Source: Rheum nobile
Lineage: Eukaryota; Streptophyta; Magnoliopsida; Caryophyllales; Polygonaceae
NCBI GenBank assembly: GCA_027886185.1
Contig: WOAB01000583.1
Location: 2,480,001 to 2,544,000 of the forward strand
DNA length: 64,000 nt
Reading direction: 5' to 3'
Shown piece after piece: positions 24,142 to 37,000 of this stretch. A program made the translations under genes and the position numbers. The number at the start of each line of letters is the position of its first letter. Position 1 is the first letter of the stretch. Below the pieces are notes generated by a model, which searched no databases, was not told where the DNA came from, and saw nothing but the letters and a program-made list of their open reading frames with translations.

Positions 24142-25389
24142 GGGTAGGATATATTATCGTTTTATTTTTATAATATATATAATAAATTTACATTTGTGTG
24201 TATTTTTTTATATAAATTTTTATTAGGATGTGTTTATTTTTGTGTTTCATAAAAGACCGTATTTTTATTTTTTCTAAAATTTAGGGTTGATTCTATTAAC
24301 GTTTTCTAATTGGGTTAGTTTATAATTGTAACTTATATTGTATTAAAAAATTAGTTTGTCTTTATATCGATGATTTTCTAATAAATTTGCTAAAGTATTT
24401 ATGTTATGCTACGCACAGGGCAAAAATGTAATCAGACCATCTTATTAACATTACTAAATTGATATATTTATGAATTGGTTTATAATTTTTCAACTTTAAG
24501 TATAAATATTTTCAAATAGTTAATAATTGTTGAAATTTTTATGAAAAAATTAATGAACAAATATGGGCACGAGAATTACGCTAGTTGTCTAATAAACTTG
24601 AACATTAGTTTGTAAGATAGTCCAAACTTAATACAAATAAAAAAGGAAAATTTCACGTAGTAGCCACGAGGTATTGCGAATTCTACGTAGTGCCAAAAGT
24701 TTTCAAAAAGTCGACGTGGTAACCTTAAGTTTCACTAATTCCACCTGGTACCCTCAAACATTATAAAAAGAAAAAAGTACAAATTATCCACATTTTAAAC
24801 TTAATTTAATAAAATTGTCATATCTTTGTAGTATTTAATTAAATACTTAATCTTTATCTTTTATTAAAACCACAAACTTTATAATTTTTTAAGGAAAATT
24901 TAAGAAACCTTCTCTTATTCACACATTTTATGACATCCTTCGTATTATTATCTTTAAAAATATCCTAACATTATATATTTTTACAACAACTTTTTTTAAT
25001 AAAAAATCTACTTTTAGGTTTTTTTTGTTCTCCCATAAAACTTTATAGCGTAACATTTACAAAAATCCCAAATTTTAAATATTATTTTGAAAGAAAAAAA
25101 TATTTAGTCAAAATACCATGCACTTTTGATATTCGAAAAAATGTATTTTAAAAAAATAAATTTAAATAAGAGTGTATTGTTTATACAAATAAATAAATTC
25201 GATTGATTTTATTAAATAAAAAATATATGGTATAATGAAAAATGTGTAAATAGGAGTAGCCTTTTAAAATTGATGTAGGTAGAAGATAATGTAAATTGTC
25301 AAAAATAAGAAAGGCAACATAGTAAAATGACATTTAAATTTGCTTATGTAAAATAACAATGAATCAAGTGAGAATGATTATTATGATGT

Positions 25390-26790
25390 AAAATAAAAAT
25401 GCATCGTAGCTCTTGGATGGAGGCAAATCCAAGGACTCGAATTACACTTTCATTAAAAGGAGAGCATGCCCCCTTGGTCAAACCTCCCCTTGTCAGTCAA
25501 CGTTGGCGTTGATTTCCATTTTTTATGGTTTTTTTTTCGAATTCAATTTTTTTGGCAATTGTTTTTTCTTTCCATGCAAAAATTTTCAATGCAGATTCGT
25601 TGCAAAAGTCATGCACATCCAAATATGATTTCATGCACTTTTAAAGAAAATCAATGTTAAAAAACTAAATGAATTGCACATCTAGTACAAAAATAGATGT
25701 ACATGTACACTAATTAATATGCACATGCACGCACAAAAAAATATGCATTTCAACATTCATTCACACACAGTCTAAAACTCCTGCACATTTTTAATACAAA
25801 CCCGATATATGCGAACTTAGTACAAATTAGGTGCACATATAAGCCATTATCCATGCACATATACGCATAGACGTATGTACTTCACACGTAATGCACTTAA
25901 TGTGCATGCAAATTGGCTTGAATGTACATAATGTTTACACTGTACGTATGTGCTAGTACATATCAGGTGCATATACAAGCCATTATACATGCACATACAT
26001 GCATAGACGTATACACTTCACATTTAATGCATTGAATATGCATGCAAAATGGCATGAATGTGCATAATGTTTGCACTGGATGTGTAGGAAATAATCTGGC
26101 CCCGAAGAGAAACATTTTAGGAGCGAAAAAAGCTTGGATGTTGTAAAATTAAAACTTTGATCAAATCACACATCGCATTAGACTAGGCCCTCTAATTCTT
26201 TAAGAGGTTTATCTAAAAAATTCGCAACATAACTAGGAAGACGCTTCAAATACCACACATAAGTTACTGGGAACGTCTAATGGGTGCAAATTGATGTAGG
26301 TACAACTAGTGTACAAACCATATTCTTTATCTGAAAGGCTAGCTCGAATGTAGTTGAAATCATTACATTAAAAATGTCCAAGTAAATCGGCAATTTTCAT
26401 GAACAATCGGATCAATAGGTGTTATAAAAGTGCATGAAATGTTGAGTGTATGTGCATATGTTTTGCAGTAAATGTGCATAGAAAGTTTTGGCCCGGATAA
26501 AAAAAAAATGTCAGGAAAAAAAAATAGTCCCGAAAAAAAAAAGGTTGATCGGTCAACGCTAGTTAAAAGTGCATGAAATCTTACGTGAATGTGCATAACT
26601 TTTGCACTAAATGAGCATAGAAAATTTTGAACCATATATATAAAAAAATCCCCCAGAAAAAGGTCCCGAAAAATAAAATAAATAAAACATAGAAATTTGG
26701 TTGACCGGTTAACGTCAGAGTTAAATTAAATTCTAATTTTTACCCTTGGGTGAGAGCTCATCCAAAAATGAAGGTTTATTCTCATTTTAC
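25390..26790. repeat. long imperfect inverted repeat with internal tandem units
   Basis: The left arm (about 25400-25645) and right arm (about 26400-26780) are reverse complements over recognisable blocks. For instance GCAAAAGTCATGCACAT on the left matches the complement of ATGTGCATAACTTTTGCA on the right. The arm tips share TGTAAAATRARAATAA. Inside, units of about 135 bp with GCATAGACGTAT and GCATGCAAAWTGGC repeat twice (25820-26080), and units with AAAGTGCATGAAAT repeat in the right arm. It looks like a non-autonomous DNA transposon with long terminal inverted repeats. No TSD was confirmed. Confidence 0.5.
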
Positions 26791-27055
26791 ACCATGAGAC
26801 CTATTTGAACTTGATAAGTCACATATAAAATAGTCTACATGCTGACACGTAAAAATTGAATAAGGCTTTTATTTTTGATAAGGTAAGAATAAGACTGGTA
26901 TCAAGGTCTATTTGAAAACCAGCCTATAGCATCCTTGCGGATGAAAACATGGAGCTTTGGGTTGGTTTGGATATCATCTAGTGAGATAATATGACTAAGT
27001 TTTGCAATATGGTCAACCACTGAATTAATCTCACGAAAATATGACTGGTCTACAC

Positions 27056-30000
27056 TAGGGCTGAGAACTTTCGGGTATATAAAAAAAAACAGCTTACCCG
27101 CAGGGTAAAATTTTTTTTTTGATCGGGTTCGGTTCTTGAATTTTTTTCCTTAAACCCGAACCAAAATTATTTCGGTTCCTATAGTCGGTTTCTCGGTTAT
27201 TTTAAGTAATAGAAAATATCTAAAATAACATCCAAATTCAAGATTACAGCATTGTTTCATGAAGAACTTGTTCATGACTTTGTTCAAATACCACACAGAC
27301 ATTAAATTAAAACATCATGTCATCAATTCATAAAGTATAACAATCCAGATTCAAAATGACTACAACAAGTCAGCAAGACAGCAACAATCCAACAGCTTGA
27401 AGTCACCAAGACAGCAACAACTTCAGGTCTTCATCTGCAACAAGTGAACCAACATATTGAATATTCATGACAACAACAAGCCAACAAGTGAACCAACAGA
27501 TTTAACAGCTTCATTACTCAATGAATTGTTTTGTCTTGCTGTCAGCAAGACAACAACAATCCATGATGTCTTGACTCAATTGTAATTCAACATTTCAACC
27601 ATTCATCTAGCTCAATTCATTAAACTAAATTAACTAATAGCTAATAAAGTAAATAAACCAATAGACACATACCTGAGCCTTTATTAGACTTTATTTGTTC
27701 CTTTGTGAAGCCCTTGTTGCCTTTCCAGTTCCACTTGCATTATTTGAGACCTTCTTTTTCTTTGTTGGTGGAGGAGCTGAAATCTTGGATGCATTTGAAG
27801 TTGCAGAAACTCTTCCAGAATTCACAGCCCTAGGATTTTGGTCACTGTCCTCATTGTCTTCAGCTATAGTGTTATTGATATTGTTTGCAGCTTCTTGTCT
27901 GACTTCTTCTTGCCTCTCTACAAATCACAATTCACAAGTTCAGAAGAATTATTAAATAATTATAAGTTAAAACTTAAAACAATAAATGAATAAAACAGTA
28001 TAACAAATAATGTTGTCACCTTTTTCAACTTCCTCATAAAATTCCATTTCTTCAATGGTTGGGATATATTCCAATCCAATAATGATGTCACTCTTCAACC
28101 AATTTTGGAAACAAATCAAGGCCTCAACAGTTTTAGGTGTCATTGAGCTTCTGTAAGGATCAATTACCCTCTTACCAGTGCTAAAACTTGATTCACTAGC
28201 CACTGTGGACACCTGAATTGCCAACACATCTCTAGCAATAGCTTGCATCAATGGATACTTGCTCCCATTATCCCTCCACCAGTGTGTTATCTTGAATTTA
28301 GCTCCAGCTTTAGGCTTCTCAATAGGATCAAGCAAATACCTATCTACTTCATTACGTACAACCAAGTCTTCACCTTCTTCAAGTTGTTTGTCCCAATCCT
28401 CTAACATAGCCTTCTTCTTTCCAGTACACACCACCTTTTCCTTTGCATTCCTTCTTCCCTTACTACTTATTTCATTCCCAACTGAAGTCTCTGAATTTCT
28501 AGACTTTTGTGAACTCCCACCACCCATAGAATTCCCATACTGGTCACAAAGCCTAATCAATAAATCTTTCAAGTTATCTGCCCTTTTCTTAATCTCAGCC
28601 TTCTCCATGTTTAACATCCTTTCAGTTTGTCTCTCCAAGTACTTGAGCTTGTATCTTGGATCAAGAACTAGAGCTACCAGGAAGAGTGGATTGATGTCAT
28701 CCAGAGTGCTAAAATACTTGTTGAATTTTGTTATCATCTTCTTTGACATGTCATACAAGATGTGATCAACTTCACTACTGTTTTCATCTGGTGGGTTGGT
28801 AGACAAGTCATCTAGCTCAGCTTTGATGCTCACTATGTCATGGAATGCAGAATGTGCAGTGGGCTCAAGTGAAGCACTCAAATTCACTGTGACTTGGAAG
28901 AAAACCCTAAGAAAATTGATAAAACACTCTGCCTTTTCCCAATCTACATCCTTAGGTGGCCCAACTCTCTTTTTTCCTGGCCTCTGAGCTTGAGTTTCCT
29001 CTTCTTCATCATCTAACTCCTCTTCCTCATTGAAATAGCTTCTGTAATTCAATGGATCATCATCTGCCATCCTCTGAAAAGCCTTCTTCAATTCTATAGC
29101 AGTGTCCAACATCATGTAGCTTGAATTCCATCTTGTTAGGACATCAAGAATGCAAATCTTCTTGCATTCAATCTTGTCCTTCTCCACACACTTCTTAAAT
29201 GCCTCTGTCCTAGCAACAAAACTCCTAACAAACCTAATGGCATTTCTTATTGCAACAACTGAGCTTTCCATCTCTCTCAAACCAGACTTCACAATTAAAT
29301 TGATGACATGAGGAAGACATCTCACATGCAGAAAATCTCCTCCACATAAGGGCCTCCTATCCCAACCTAACATCCTCCTCCTAACATAATCAATAGCATG
29401 CTTATTTGGAGAAGCATTGTCCACTGAAATAGTTAGCACCCTCTCAATTCCCCACTCAATTAATGAATCATCAAGGATTTTCCCAATTGTATTCCCACTA
29501 TGGTTTGGAATAACACAAAACTTAAGGATTCTTTTGTGCATTGTCCAACTAAAATCAATAAAATGTGCAGTGATCACCATGTAGTTAATGTTTTGACAGC
29601 TTGTCCAAGTATCAGTTGTTAGACAAACTGATACCGACTGCAATTCCTTCTTCAACTCTAGCTTCTTTTCCTCATACATCCTTAGAAAATTCTTAACAAT
29701 TGTCTTCCTACAAGGCAAGACTAACCTAGGAACAACAACTTCACAGAAATGCTTGAATCCAGACCTCTCTATAGCACTAAATGGCAATTCATCAATCACA
29801 ATCATCCTAGTTGCAGCATCTATACAAGCTTCTTGTGACCATGCCCTAGTAGTTAAATTCTTAAAACCTTTAACTAATTCAGAACTCAAATGACCTTGTT
29901 TCCCATCCTCCAAAGACAAACAACCTAAGCTACCAGGATAAGCCTTGCAATGAATTTCAATATGCTTCTTAAGAGATGAAGTACCATTACCTCTAGAATC

Positions 30001-30726
30001 ACAAGCAAGGACTGTCTTGCAGTGTAGACACTCAGCTTTCTTTGTTAACCCGACTTGCTTGTTGACTCCATCGACCTCAACAATTATTGGCTCATCAAAT
30101 TTGTTGAAATGCTCCCAGACCTTCGAGCGCAACTGAACAACCTTCCTCTCCCTCTTTCTCTTCGAAGGTCGAGTTGGAATAATCGACTTCGCCTTCGAAG
30201 CTTTGATTGCAACAGCAGCGGCAGCAGTGGTTTGTTGACTCTGTTCCTCGCTATCACTTGAACTAGTCGAATCTGAACCAGAAAGCTCTTCGAGTCGAAT
30301 TGGTGTGTTTGACGCTTCTGCCATTTCAACGAAATCGATTAGGGGCTTTCAAATTGGGGCTTTGAATTTGGGGATTTCAACGAATAAGGTCTCGAATTAG
30401 GGATGGGTTGAACAATTGAATCAATTGATGAACAATTGGGAAGAATTTGGAAGAGATTGAGAGGGGTTGAGAGGATTTAGGTTTAGGGCTCGAGAGAGTG
30501 GCGGTGAGGAATTAGGAAAATGGTGAAAAAAATTACAAGAGGTATATATATATTCGGTAAATCGGTTCCAGGTGAAAACGAAATAACAAGAACCGTACCC
30601 GAATCGTAATTTTGCCCTAAGAACCGAACCGCAGCCAAATCGCATCATTTGTTACTCATAACTGAACCGAACCGAACCGAATTGAGCGGTTCGGGTCGGT
30701 TCTTCGGGTACAAAGTCCCAGCCCTA
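27056..30726 (-). mobile_element. hAT DNA transposon, apparently complete
   Basis: The termini are TAGGGCTGAGAAC (left) and, inverted, TAGGGCTGGGACTTT (right). Both are followed by copies of GGTTCGGTTC-type subterminal motifs. A perfect 8-bp target duplication GTCTACAC flanks the element (27048-27055 and 30727-30734), the length expected for hAT. The transposase gene inside is uninterrupted. The host site is the RNase H region of LINE copy D. Confidence 0.95.
27691..30324 (-). CDS. hAT transposase (BED zinc finger, RICESLEEPER type)
   Basis: Exon 1 (28020-30324) encodes about 768 residues and exon 2 (27691-27917) adds about 75. The donor GTGACAAC follows EEVEK and the acceptor is TTTGTAG, giving about 843 aa. 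Without splicing the frame stops after 17 more residues. From the N-terminus there is a Ser-rich head, a basic KRKRERK stretch, a BED finger (residues about 65-125, CLHCK then HIEIHC), and the RNase H-like core with CLTTDTWTS and ISVDNASPN. The C-terminal hAT dimerisation region follows (STVASESSFSTGKRVIDPYR and LICFQNWL). The exon 2 tail is Lys-rich and may aid nuclear import (inference). The enzyme would cut and paste its own element. No stop or frameshift was seen. Confidence 0.9.
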
Positions 30727-32877
30727 GTCTACACTGTCTGAAAAGACAATAGTAAACACAGGATATCCGAGATGAAAATCTCGATCTCCCATGGATAGTT
30801 CCAGATCTTATTGAGGATATTTACGATGGTTAAGTTATTAGATTCAATTTGAATTTACTCAATATTCATTTCTTTAGCTTTTAAAATTGCATTTCGGAAG
30901 GCAAGAGCCTCAGTTTTCAGTGCAGATGAAATTCCACATTTTTCAACATGTATTATGATTGGTTCACCTTTTTCATCTCTAAAGATGAATCCAAATGAAG
31001 AATCTTCATTTGATTTAGTGGATCCGTCAAGATTAATCTTAACAAACTTGTCCGATGATTTTTTCCATCTCATGTTTCTGTGTTTTTTCTTATCACCTTT
31101 ATTTTAGTTGTAGTATTATTGGTTTCCGTGCAATCAAGATTCCATATTTTAGTTCTCTTCCAACAATGAATCAGATTATGTGTATATTCAACCAGATCCT
31201 TAATAGTTTTCGACGTTTGGTTGTCAACAGAGAAAGAAATTTGGTTTCTTTGATGCAAAATACTCCACCAAGTAATTGCAAGTTCAGAAAACTCCTTATC
31301 AGTGAGTCTATTCCTTATTTCTTCCATGATGATATGAATTCATTTATTCGTGGAGTCGATCGTACTAATAAATCTCCATGTATAACTATTTATCTTATTA
31401 ATTGTCTGTAAAGTATGTGTACAATGTAGTAAGATGTGCTTAGTATCTTCAGTTTGATGAGTACATGAGATACACCCCGAAGGAATTAAAATTCCTTTAT
31501 GTTGTAATCTTATTTTGGTCGGTAGTTCATTTGTAAGTATTTTCCAGATAAATTTCTTAACTTTGGGATAAGTGTCAATTTTCCATACTCAAGATGAATC
31601 ATAGGCAGATACTTGTTTGTTTTTAGTAATAAGTTCCATTGCAGACTTAGTGGAAAACCATCCACTTTTGTTGGTTTCCCAATACATACCGTCAGCAATT
31701 TGATTTACTAGGATAGGTTGGGAAACAATATTTTGTGGTAACACTATTTCAAGTTTCATTTTGTTCCATTTCTGGTTTGAATCCAGAAAATCACTCACTC
31801 GACAATTAAGGTCAACCTCTAGAGATGGGTTAACAACATCATAGAGTGGTTCATTGAGGATCTATTTATCTGTCCAAAATTTTAATCGTATTTCCATCTC
31901 CAACTTGCCATATTAGTCCTTTTTGGAAGGATTTCCTTATACTCATCATATTTGACCATTGCCAAGAGCAATTCCCTTTATGTATGTAGTCAATAATATG
32001 TTGTTCTTTAAGATATTTTCCAGACACAACCTTGACCCAAAAGTTGTTAGGCTCAGTTAGGATTTTCCATATCAGTTTGTATTGAAGTGCATAGTTCATT
32101 TCTTTAGTTTTGCGGATCCCAAGTCCTCCAAGGTTGGTTGATTGACAGATTTTGTCCCATCCTATCAGAGGTTGTTAGGATGGATCTTTGTTCCAGAAGA
32201 ATGATCGGTTGATTCTATCTAGTTCATTATGAATGTTTGTAGGAAGCATGAAGCTTTGCATTAAGAAATTAGATTGTGCTGCCAAGTTCGATTTAATTAG
32301 GGTGGTTCTTCTTGCTTGGGAAAGGGAAATAGTTTTCCATTTAGCCAATTGTCCTTTTGATCTGGTTACGACATATGCAAAAGTGTTAAGAGTTTACTCT
32401 TTCATTAAATGGGACAACCAATGTATTTTTCAAGCGATGTTATGTTTGTAATAGTAAGGATTCCTTGTATTTGTTGTTTGTGTATGTTTGAAACTTTCGA
32501 TGTGACCTAAAAGGCAGATTTATAAAAATTTACTCTTTGTCCAGAGATTTGGTAATTCTCGTCAATAATCAGTTTAATTTCTTTGTAATTTTCCTGGTTA
32601 GTTTTTGAGAATATCGTGATATCATCTACGAAGGCTAGAAACAGGATTTTAGTACCTAGACAAGTAATTTTGAATCCCAAAGATTTATTTGTCGTTCTGA
32701 TGCTTGGTTCAGTTGTCGTGCAAATATAGGGCTCTTTACTATATGTGTATAGAGATAACTTTATATTTGCAATTTTTTTGGATAATGTTCTAATTCTCTT
32801 ATATTAATTCTCTTATATTATTATAGCTACAAATCAAAATCAAATAAATTTTGGAAAAGAAAGCACCACATGGGAAG

Positions 32878-33060
32878 AAGCCCATGGGCCTAACTAATGG
32901 AGATGTGGCGGGTACTCACAGGCCCATCTTTCCCTCTCAACTTCAAAAACTTTCATTTCGAAAAAAACACTTCAAATTACAGGCCACGTAGGAGAGAGAT
33001 TTTTTAGAAAGGAGCCAAATCAAATGAGTTTGTCAGAAAGTTTGAAGAGGAAAAAGAAAT
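32878..33060 (+). promoter_or_regulatory. likely promoter of the Raf-like kinase gene
   Basis: Two TGGGCC/GGCCCA motifs (32885-32890 and 32921-32926) match plant site II elements bound by TCP factors. They lie about 1.1 kb before the ATG, upstream of a CT-rich leader (33100-33180). A GT donor at 33419 (CAGGTACC) suggests an intron in the 5' untranslated region. Placement is inferred. Confidence 0.4.
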
Positions 33061-34055
33061 TAGGGGATCAAAATTTCTCTCCTTTATTTTTCCAGTTCAT
33101 AATGGCTATGCAACTTCATCATCCCTCTCTTCTTCCTTTTTCTCTTCCTTCTTATTGAATCTCTCTGTTAATCCCGCCTATTTTCCGACAATGTCGGCAT
33201 CCTCCGGCGCCATTTGTTTCGAGTTGTTGGATTAAGCGACTCCACTCCTCCGATTCAGCCCGCGCAAATTCGCATTATCTTCTCCCCAATAATCCAAAAT
33301 TTTCGAGATTTTTCGGACTAATTTAGTTTTGATTTACTTGTTGGAGGCGATCGATGTGAATTTGCGTTGATGAATAATGGCTACACCGTGTGGACCCCCG
33401 GGAAACAGGTTTTAACAGGTACCTTTCTTTGCTTTTATTTTATTAAATTTATTCTTTGTGTGTGTTATGGTTCTAAGTTCTAATCGATGATCATGATAAA
33501 TTCAGAATTTCAAGTTTGAAATGTATGTTCTAGGTTTTTTTATCCGTGTAAACGGATCGGTTTCGGACCTTTTGGTATCTCAATGTTGCTGAGGTGAAGA
33601 GTGGAAATTGGGCTGATTTTGTTTGATGTGGTATTACGTCCCTTCTAGATCCGTGATACGAAGGCTGAATTCCAGGGAAAGTCGTGATCATTGAATTGCG
33701 CTTCTAACATGGCAAAATTTGATCTCTTAAGGGGGAGTGTAATTGCACATCCATTATAGATGTTGAATGATTCTCTCTCTTTTGTGTTCGCATTAATATT
33801 TGTTTGATTGGAAGGATCCATTCATCTGCTGTAGTTTGCAAAAGTGTTACTGCTCCTTGATAAAAAAAAATTATCCTAGTGATAATCTGTTGTTGTCAGG
33901 AATAGCCGGAGATCTAGCTGTTTGGTGGTAAGAATTAATCAGTGAAACATCAGTCCTCCGTGTGTTTGAACAGGTGAATCTTATCAAGGAGTTAAGAAAG
34001 GGGTTCAAATCCAAATTTGAGGAATCCTGTATACATATAAGGGTTTCTTGAAACA

Positions 34056-37000
34056 ATGAAAGTAGAAGTGAATGGTCCCTCTGATAAGGGGCCTGGGAGT
34101 GAAACAAATGCAGCTTTTTCAAATGGAAGGCCATCAGCTGGAAATAATGTGAGTTCATATATCTCTATACAGACAGGAGAAGAGTTTTCTTCTGAGTTTC
34201 TTGACCGTCTCACTCCAAGGGCTGCCCCAGTTACACCTTCTGTAACTCAGAATCATGGTACAAGTGCTGGCATTGCCGTAGATCAGGACTGCCAAATGGG
34301 ATACGAGGATTTTGCCAGAATTCTTGGGCTCCGTGGGATGGATTCTGAAAGTAGCTCCGAATTGTCTGATTTTGGTTCTTCAAGGCATTTGTCTTCAGAG
34401 GTTGATAATTGGACTCATACAGATAGGATGCAAAGGTGCTATATAGATGGTGATGATAGTAGGTCTTCCCCTTGGGAGGGTTATGGAGAATATAATTTTA
34501 ATCAGGGTAGTTTTGGGCCAAGGATTCTGCCTAGTAACATACAACATTCTTCTGTTTCCTGCTTACATTATGAACCAGGAGATGTTTCTCAACCTGGGAA
34601 GTTGAGAATCCTTTGCAGCTTTGGTGGTAAAATTTTGCCTAGGCCAAGTGATGCCACACTAAGATATGCCGGGGGAGAGACTCACATTATTTCTTTTAGC
34701 AAGAATCTTTCATGGCATGACCTCTTGAGCAAAACCTCAAGTATCTGCAGACAGCCTCACACTATAAAGTACCAGCTCCCAGGTGAAGATATTGATTCAC
34801 TTATTTCTGTCTCATCTGATGAGGATCTGGAGAACATGCTGGAGGAGTATAGTGGACTTGAAGGAGTTTCTGGGTCGCAAAGATTAAGGATCTTTCTTAT
34901 CCCGAACAGTGAGGGTGGGAGTCAGTCATGCTTTGAGGCATCTTCTGTTCAGCATTGCAGTTCTGATTATGAATATGTTGCTGCTGTTAATGGCATACAT
35001 GACCCTAGACCTTGGAAAACCTCAGCGGAGCCTCTTGGGGTGAATGAAGTAGCTAATTTTGCTGGAAAGTTTGACAGTGTCCCAACTGCTTGTGGAAATA
35101 TGCCTTCAAGACTTCGGAACATGAATGCTACACAGAAATCCCCATTTTCAGTATGGTCTCCCCTCCCAACTCCATCATACTCTTCAAGGCCAGCTCAGCA
35201 AGGAGATCCGGTGAGTGTTCCTCCACAACTCTCTGATGACAATTATGGACAAGACAATAGTGAAAGTGGTAGTACTTGTGGTGGTCAACAATTGTACAAT
35301 CAGTCCTGCAACCTACAGGGTGACAAGTTGCAGTTTCAAGCTTCAGTGGCCAATTGTAAAAATACTTATGTTGATGGTTGTATTCTGGGTTTGGTTACCC
35401 CTGAAAATGGGATGCTACATCATGAAAAAAGTATGTCACATGATGATCGAGACTGTGAGTTGGGATCCATGGACTCAATTGCTTCACACCATGGTATGAC
35501 TCATGCTTTCTCTGACTCACAGCTACAGCAGTACGAAGAGAGGTATGCCTATTGTTCACAAGAAGCAATATGGGACAAACAGTTGCAGTTACAAGGACAT
35601 TTTAACCCTCCTGATGTGGGAGTTCAAAGTAAGATGGTGGATATTGAGTCCAGTCCGTGCCAGGAACAAGTAGATCTCCTTGGTTGTCTTGATTTGGTCC
35701 AAACTGCCTCTAGAAGCCAATACTCCGACACCAGAGCGCATGCTCAAGAAAATACCAAGCTGGTGAGGCAGAACACAAATGAAACCAATCTATTTAGTAC
35801 CGAAATGATGAAAGGGGGTTCACCATTCTACCAGCCAATTCTTGATCTCCAAGAATTAGCTCCCAATTGCATAGATTATAATACGCGGATTGAGAATTTC
35901 TTTGATTCGGGCAATGGTGCACAAGAGGCTCTAGTAGACTCATCTGCAGCTCCGATATCAAAACCTGTTCGTACTGTATCACCTTTTGTTAATCCTACTC
36001 AAAATCAACATCCATACAGTCAACAACATTTCCCATCTGAACATCCTACACGGAGCCTTGAGAATATTGAGCAGCAGGAGTATGTTTTTTCTGAAGACTT
36101 TGTTCTGCCTGTCAACAATGGACAGCAATATCAGGATCAACATTCACAGTTTGATCGACTCTCGGGGTTGCCCAATGATCTAAATTTCCGTATATCTGAT
36201 GGATGCTTACCCGTTGCATACCAAAGAGATGGAGTTATGAATGAAGCAATACTTAAAGCACCAGATCTAAGTCCTTTTGTTTGTAGCGATGGCACTCGTG
36301 GCGCTCACTTGCAGAAGGATTATGTCTCTTACTCCTGGCTCCCTCAGTATTCTAACACAGATGTAGCCCATCCTAAGGAGCCTCTCCAATCTGACAATGC
36401 TGCAACTTTTCCTGAAGATAAGTCTCAGATGATGGAAGCTGGATATGTGGATCATAAGTCAGCCAAATATTGCATTTCAGCTCAAGAAGACTCTTTGATT
36501 AAGAACAATGGCCAGAATCAGCTTCAACCTCTTATTGTTATCGAAGATATGTCTGATTGTATGTCCAGTGGAGTTTGTTCTTCATCATCTTTTATGCCAT
36601 GTGTGGTAGATGCAATTGTCGATGAACTGTCATTGCCTAGTACAGCCAAGATACAGGTTAGTTGACTCTGAGGTAATACTTCTTTACATCATGTATCTAT
36701 TTTTACATCGTTTTGATTTGTCTATTTTGGGGCAGGATGCTAATGCTCGAAAGATGCAAAAGAATGAAACTATGAATGTCGCTGTAATGGCTGAAAAGGA
36801 AGCCTGCAACTACGGATTGCAGGTCTCTGATTATTCTATTGTGATTGATCTGTAAGACTTGACTGTGGTAACATGCTTTTATTATGATAGTGTTTATCTT
36901 ATATTCATCTTGGAAATTAATGGGTTTAGGATGCTTGTTTACATGGATATTAGTAGGTTCATGTCTTCCTTTTTGTATCCTTTGTTCTTTTGTTTTCTTA

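Larger units (their letters stand above)
21364..25389. other. A+T-rich intergenic sequence without genes
   Basis: No supported coding frame or RNA gene is present. Two Helitron-like 3' ends are annotated separately. At 24650-24770 there are short diverged repeats around ACGTAGTGCC, ACGTGGTAACC and ACCTGGTACCC. The rest is low-complexity A/T sequence. Confidence 0.5.
26860..32700 (-). mobile_element. LINE copy D, interrupted by a hAT element
   Basis: On the minus strand, from about 32700 leftwards, it holds the catalytic AFVDDITIFSK of RT, the thumb (GGLGIRKTKEMNYALQYKL), zf-RVT (PTKIRLQHKG and CTHQTEDTKH) and the RNase H start KINLDGSTKSNEDSS (31050). The RNase H end (REINSVVDHIAKL) lies at 26930-27040, on the far side of the hAT insertion. 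The 3' end is near 26860, with an A-rich tail after CTTACCTTATC. Several stops are present, and the 5' end is truncated inside RT. Confidence 0.85.

Noticed and set aside
24565..24585. Plus-strand Helitron end (GCACGAGAATTACGCTAG|T)
   Set aside because: The spacer and CTAG fit but no hairpin stem remains, so it was not annotated.
28259..28987. Plus-strand frames inside the hAT element
   Set aside because: They are shadows of the transposase frame and have no conserved motif.
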